A stretch of 64,000 nt of DNA from assembly GCF_028369295.1 (NCBI RefSeq), contig NZ_JAQMYP010000047.1, positions 1 to 64,000 of the forward strand, read 5' to 3'. Both the position numbers and the translations under genes were made by a program. Below the pieces are notes generated by a model that saw only the letters and a list, made by a program, of their open reading frames with translations, was not told where the DNA came from and made no database searches. The stretch is from Streptomyces sp. HD (GTDB taxonomy: Bacteria > Actinomycetota > Actinomycetes > Streptomycetales > Streptomycetaceae). This document shows, in pieces, positions 61,959 to 64,000 of this stretch. The number at the start of each line of letters is the position of its first letter. The stretch's first letter is position 1.

Positions 61959-62255
61959 ATGGCAACGGATTACGACACCCCACGCAAGACCGACGACGAC
62001 GTCGACTCGGACAGCCTTGAAGAGCTGAAGGCCAGGCGGAACGACAAGTCGACGTCGGCTGTTGACGTCGACGAGTTCGAGGCCGCCGAAGGCCTGGAGC
62101 TGCCCGGCGCGGACCTCTCGAACGAGGAGTTGGCCGTCCGGGTGCTGCCGAAGCAGCAGGACGAGTTCACATGCATGAGCTGCTTCCTGGTGCACCACCG
62201 CAGCCAGCTGGCCCGGGAGAAGAACGGTCAGCCGATCTGCCGCGACTGCGACTGA
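61959..62255 (+). CDS. DUF4193 zinc-ribbon-type small protein
   Basis: This 98-residue actinobacterial protein is of unknown function. The acidic N-terminal half is followed by a CxxC...CxxC pattern: CMSCFLVHHRSQLA and ICRDCD at the C-terminus, four Cys that may bind zinc. It is broadly conserved in Streptomyces and mycobacteria. ATG 61959 has GGGGGAGAG upstream. A conserved hypothetical gene follows 13 bp later. Confidence 0.9.
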   Translation: MATDYDTPRKTDDDVDSDSLEELKARRNDKSTSAVDVDEFEAAEGLELPGADLSNEELAVRVLPKQQDEFTCMSCFLVHHRSQLAREKNGQPICRDCD

Positions 62256-62268
62256 GGTCGGGTCGGGC

Positions 62269-63201
62269 ATGACTGGCTCGACCCCTCCTTGGAAGCGCCG
62301 TTCCCGAGAGTCGGGAGCGGACGAAGGGCCGTCCGACGGCCCGTACGGCGCGCGTGACGACGAGCGGGGCTCATCCAGTACGGGGGCCTCGCTCGAAGCC
62401 GTGTCCGAGACTGACGTCCCGGCGCTCGTGGCAGTTCCCGCGTCCGTCAGCAGGCGCAGGGTCGCGGTGATCCGGGAGAAGGCCCGGGAAGGCGTCCGTA
62501 AGGGCGGCAGCCGCGCCAGGGCGGGTCTCGGGTACCTGGCCGACCGGATCATCGAGATCGCCCCGCGGATCCCCGTACGTGACCTCGCGACGCTTCGCCG
62601 GCAGTTCCCGGGTCTCGGGCCCGAGCAACTCGCGGACAAGCTCGTGACCGGCGCGGCGAACGCGAGCTCCACGGTCGGGGCGGGAGTGGGCGCGGCGGCG
62701 ATGCTGCCGGTGCCGCCCGCGATGCCGACCGAGCTGGCCGCCGAGATCACCGGTGTGGCGGCGATCGAGCTGAAGCTGATCGCCGAGCTGCACGAGGTGT
62801 ACGGCGTACGCCCGCCCGGCAATCTCAAGGCCCGCAGCATCGCGTATCTGTCCTCGTGGTCCGAGGAGCGCGGCATCGACCCCATGAAGCCGGCGACGAT
62901 CAACGCCGCGCTCGGCGGGCAGATGAGGCGGGAACTGCGTCAGCAGATCATGAAGCGCACGCTCCGCAACCTCCCGAACCTCATGCCCTTCCTGGTGGGT
63001 GCCGCCGTGGGCGCGGCCATGAACCGCCGGGACACCAGGAACCTCGCGGCACGGATCCGCGCGGATCTGCGCAGGATGCAGGTGCCGTGGGACGAGTTGC
63101 CGCAACTGCCCCCGCTGGAACGCCCGGCGCAACCGCTGGAGATGGACGACCTCGTGCGGCCGCGCAGGCGCAGACTGCTGGGAGGCGGCCGAGGGGCGTG
63201 A
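62269..63201 (+). CDS. Conserved hypothetical protein with EcsC-like features
   Basis: This 310-residue protein has no function I can name. Residues 1-65 are disordered. Residues 130-162 form a Gly/Ala-rich hydrophobic segment (GVGAAAMLPVPPAMPTELAA) and 240-252 a shorter one (FLVGAAVGAAM), which recalls the EcsC family, but the match is weak. Arg-rich ends suggest a membrane- or nucleic-acid-associated protein. ATG 62269 was chosen, 13 bp after DUF4193. Confidence 0.65.
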   Translation: MTGSTPPWKRRSRESGADEGPSDGPYGARDDERGSSSTGASLEAVSETDVPALVAVPASVSRRRVAVIREKAREGVRKGGSRARAGLGYLADRIIEIAPRIPVRDLATLRRQFPGLGPEQLADKLVTGAANASSTVGAGVGAAAMLPVPPAMPTELAAEITGVAAIELKLIAELHEVYGVRPPGNLKARSIAYLSSWSEERGIDPMKPATINAALGGQMRRELRQQIMKRTLRNLPNLMPFLVGAAVGAAMNRRDTRNLAARIRADLRRMQVPWDELPQLPPLERPAQPLEMDDLVRPRRRRLLGGGRGA

Positions 63202-63297
63202 CGGCCGCCCACGCGGCGGTGTTTCTCTCGATGCCGGAAGTCTTTACGGCAGGCAGGGCAAGATTTGACCGGGCCGGTGATGGCCCGAACGGTTCTG

Positions 63298-63759
63298 CTA
63301 GACCGAGGCCTTGGCCGTCTTGATCGCTTCCGCCAGCCGCTCCGGCTCGCGGGTGGACAGATACAGGTACGGCGTCGGGTCCTCGGGGTCCGTGACCTCC
63401 ACGCGCAGGGCCGTGGGGATGTAGGCGCGCAGCAGCAGGAAGGCCCGGGTGTCGGCCTTGTGGGTGCGCCAGGCGCGGGCCTCCTCCTGGTCCATCACAT
63501 GAGCCTCGCCGAGCGCCCGGACGGGGATCTTCGCCTCGCCCGCGATCAGCTGGTCACCCACCACACGGATGCGGATCGAGCCGTACGAACTGGCCACGAC
63601 GGCCGCCGCCGCTGTGCCGCCGACCAGACCGACGAGCATCGGCAGCGTGCCGAACGGCAGGACGATCAGGGCCAGGGAAAGCCCGACCAGGAACGAGATC
63701 AGCCACCAGGAACGGGGGGCGGTGAGACGTTCTTCGTACGGGGCGGCGGAGAGCTGCAT
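63298..63759 (-). CDS. DUF3093 membrane protein
   Basis: This 153-residue protein has two adjacent TM helices (SWWLISFLVGLSLALIVLPF and GTLPMLVGLVGGTAAAAVV). The cytoplasmic domain carries the family motif AKIPVRALGEAHVMDQEEAR and ends DPTPYLYLSTREPERLAEAI. Function unknown. It is close to dut in other Streptomyces. ATG 63759 sits 58 bp from the divergent edge gene. Confidence 0.9.
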   Translation of the reverse strand: MQLSAAPYEERLTAPRSWWLISFLVGLSLALIVLPFGTLPMLVGLVGGTAAAAVVASSYGSIRIRVVGDQLIAGEAKIPVRALGEAHVMDQEEARAWRTHKADTRAFLLLRAYIPTALRVEVTDPEDPTPYLYLSTREPERLAEAIKTAKASV

Positions 63760-63817
63760 GGAGCCAAGCTTGGCACGGTGTCCGGTTGTCGCCGACGCGC
63801 GGGTAAGGTCTGCGGCT

Positions 63818-64000
63818 GTGAGAGGTACTTCCGCAGCTCTTAAGCCCCCGGCCGATGCCGTGAAACCCGTGCGGCACCCGGATGCTCCCGTGCCCGGTGA
63901 GCTTCTCGGCGCGCACTACGGCGAGTGTTTCGGCTGTGGCGGTGAGCAGCCCCACGGACTGCACCTGGAGGCGCGGGCCGGGGACGGCGTCAGCATCACC
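63818..64000 (+). CDS. PaaI-type hotdog thioesterase, 5' end only
   Basis: The first 61 codons of this gene are present; it runs off the window. The N-terminus has a flexible 28-residue leader, then GAHYGECFGCGGEQPHGLHL, typical of acyl-CoA thioesterases of the PaaI/YbgC hotdog type. GTG 63818 follows GTAAGG about nine bases upstream. Divergent from DUF3093. Confidence 0.75.
   Translation, partial: MRGTSAALKPPADAVKPVRHPDAPVPGELLGAHYGECFGCGGEQPHGLHLEARAGDGVSIT

Overview
The window is a high-GC actinobacterial chromosome segment, almost certainly from a Streptomyces. The reasons are the strongly GC-biased third codon positions, the 511-residue principal sigma factor HrdB with its Lys/Ala-rich linker, and a set of lineage markers: the sporulation regulator WhiH, the cell-division regulator SepH and the CutRS two-component system. 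From memory, the order hrdB - parE - parC - ptsH - sepH - hemH - cutRS matches the SCO58xx region of S. coelicolor. It is a core-chromosome region. I see no phage, insertion sequence, CRISPR, tRNA or rRNA, and no secondary-metabolite cluster.

Layout. 0-8.7 kb: a TerD-like stress protein, a YdbC-like protein, a histidine phosphatase, an ADP-ribosylglycohydrolase, an efflux pump with a divergent TetR regulator and two palindromic operators, rnhB and two lineage-specific hypotheticals. 8.7-18.7 kb: RecQ, a DUF4192 protein, a glycogen-debranching-like protein, an NrtR-like Nudix regulator and a fused ABC ATPase/permease. 18.7-25.6 kb: the developmental and housekeeping core whiH, hrdB, a secreted trypsin-like protease, a DUF7455 protein and parE. 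25.6-36 kb: a DUF485/SLC5 carboxylate-type symporter with a CitA/CitB-type two-component system, an iron-box-controlled sucrase/ferredoxin-like protein, two divergent citrate synthases (one with an N-terminal HTH) and small lineage-specific genes. This stretch also holds three unrelated tandem-repeat arrays. 36-45 kb: a COG0523 GTPase, parC, a pair of M16 peptidases, an M23 endopeptidase behind a c-di-AMP (ydaO) riboswitch, a GntR regulator and ptsH (HPr). 45-54 kb: a GNAT/acyl-CoA-synthetase fusion, DUF5998, a phosphodiesterase, thymidine kinase, a VOC protein, a sulfurtransferase and sepH. 54-64 kb: a sugar-lactone oxidase and MFS pair, ferrochelatase hemH with an iron box between it and the MFS gene, inositol monophosphatase, cutRS, DUF4193, DUF3093 and a truncated hotdog thioesterase at the right edge.

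How it works together. Much of the window concerns core information processing (HrdB, ParE/ParC, RecQ, RNase HII, Tdk), sporulation and division (WhiH, SepH), and envelope or redox sensing (CutRS, secreted protease, M23 enzyme under c-di-AMP). A carbon/iron theme (citrate synthases, symporter with two-component system, HPr, two iron boxes, ferrochelatase) runs through the middle and right.

The most interesting signals are mainly regulatory. They are an ECF-type promoter plus an unexplained palindrome upstream of hrdB, a 15-bp perfect palindrome between the HTH-citrate synthase and the second citrate synthase, two DmdR/IdeR-like iron boxes, twin TetR operators, the c-di-AMP riboswitch, and three VNTR-like arrays between 30.4 and 35 kb. 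The first 60 bases are a G/C homopolymer run that looks like a contig end.
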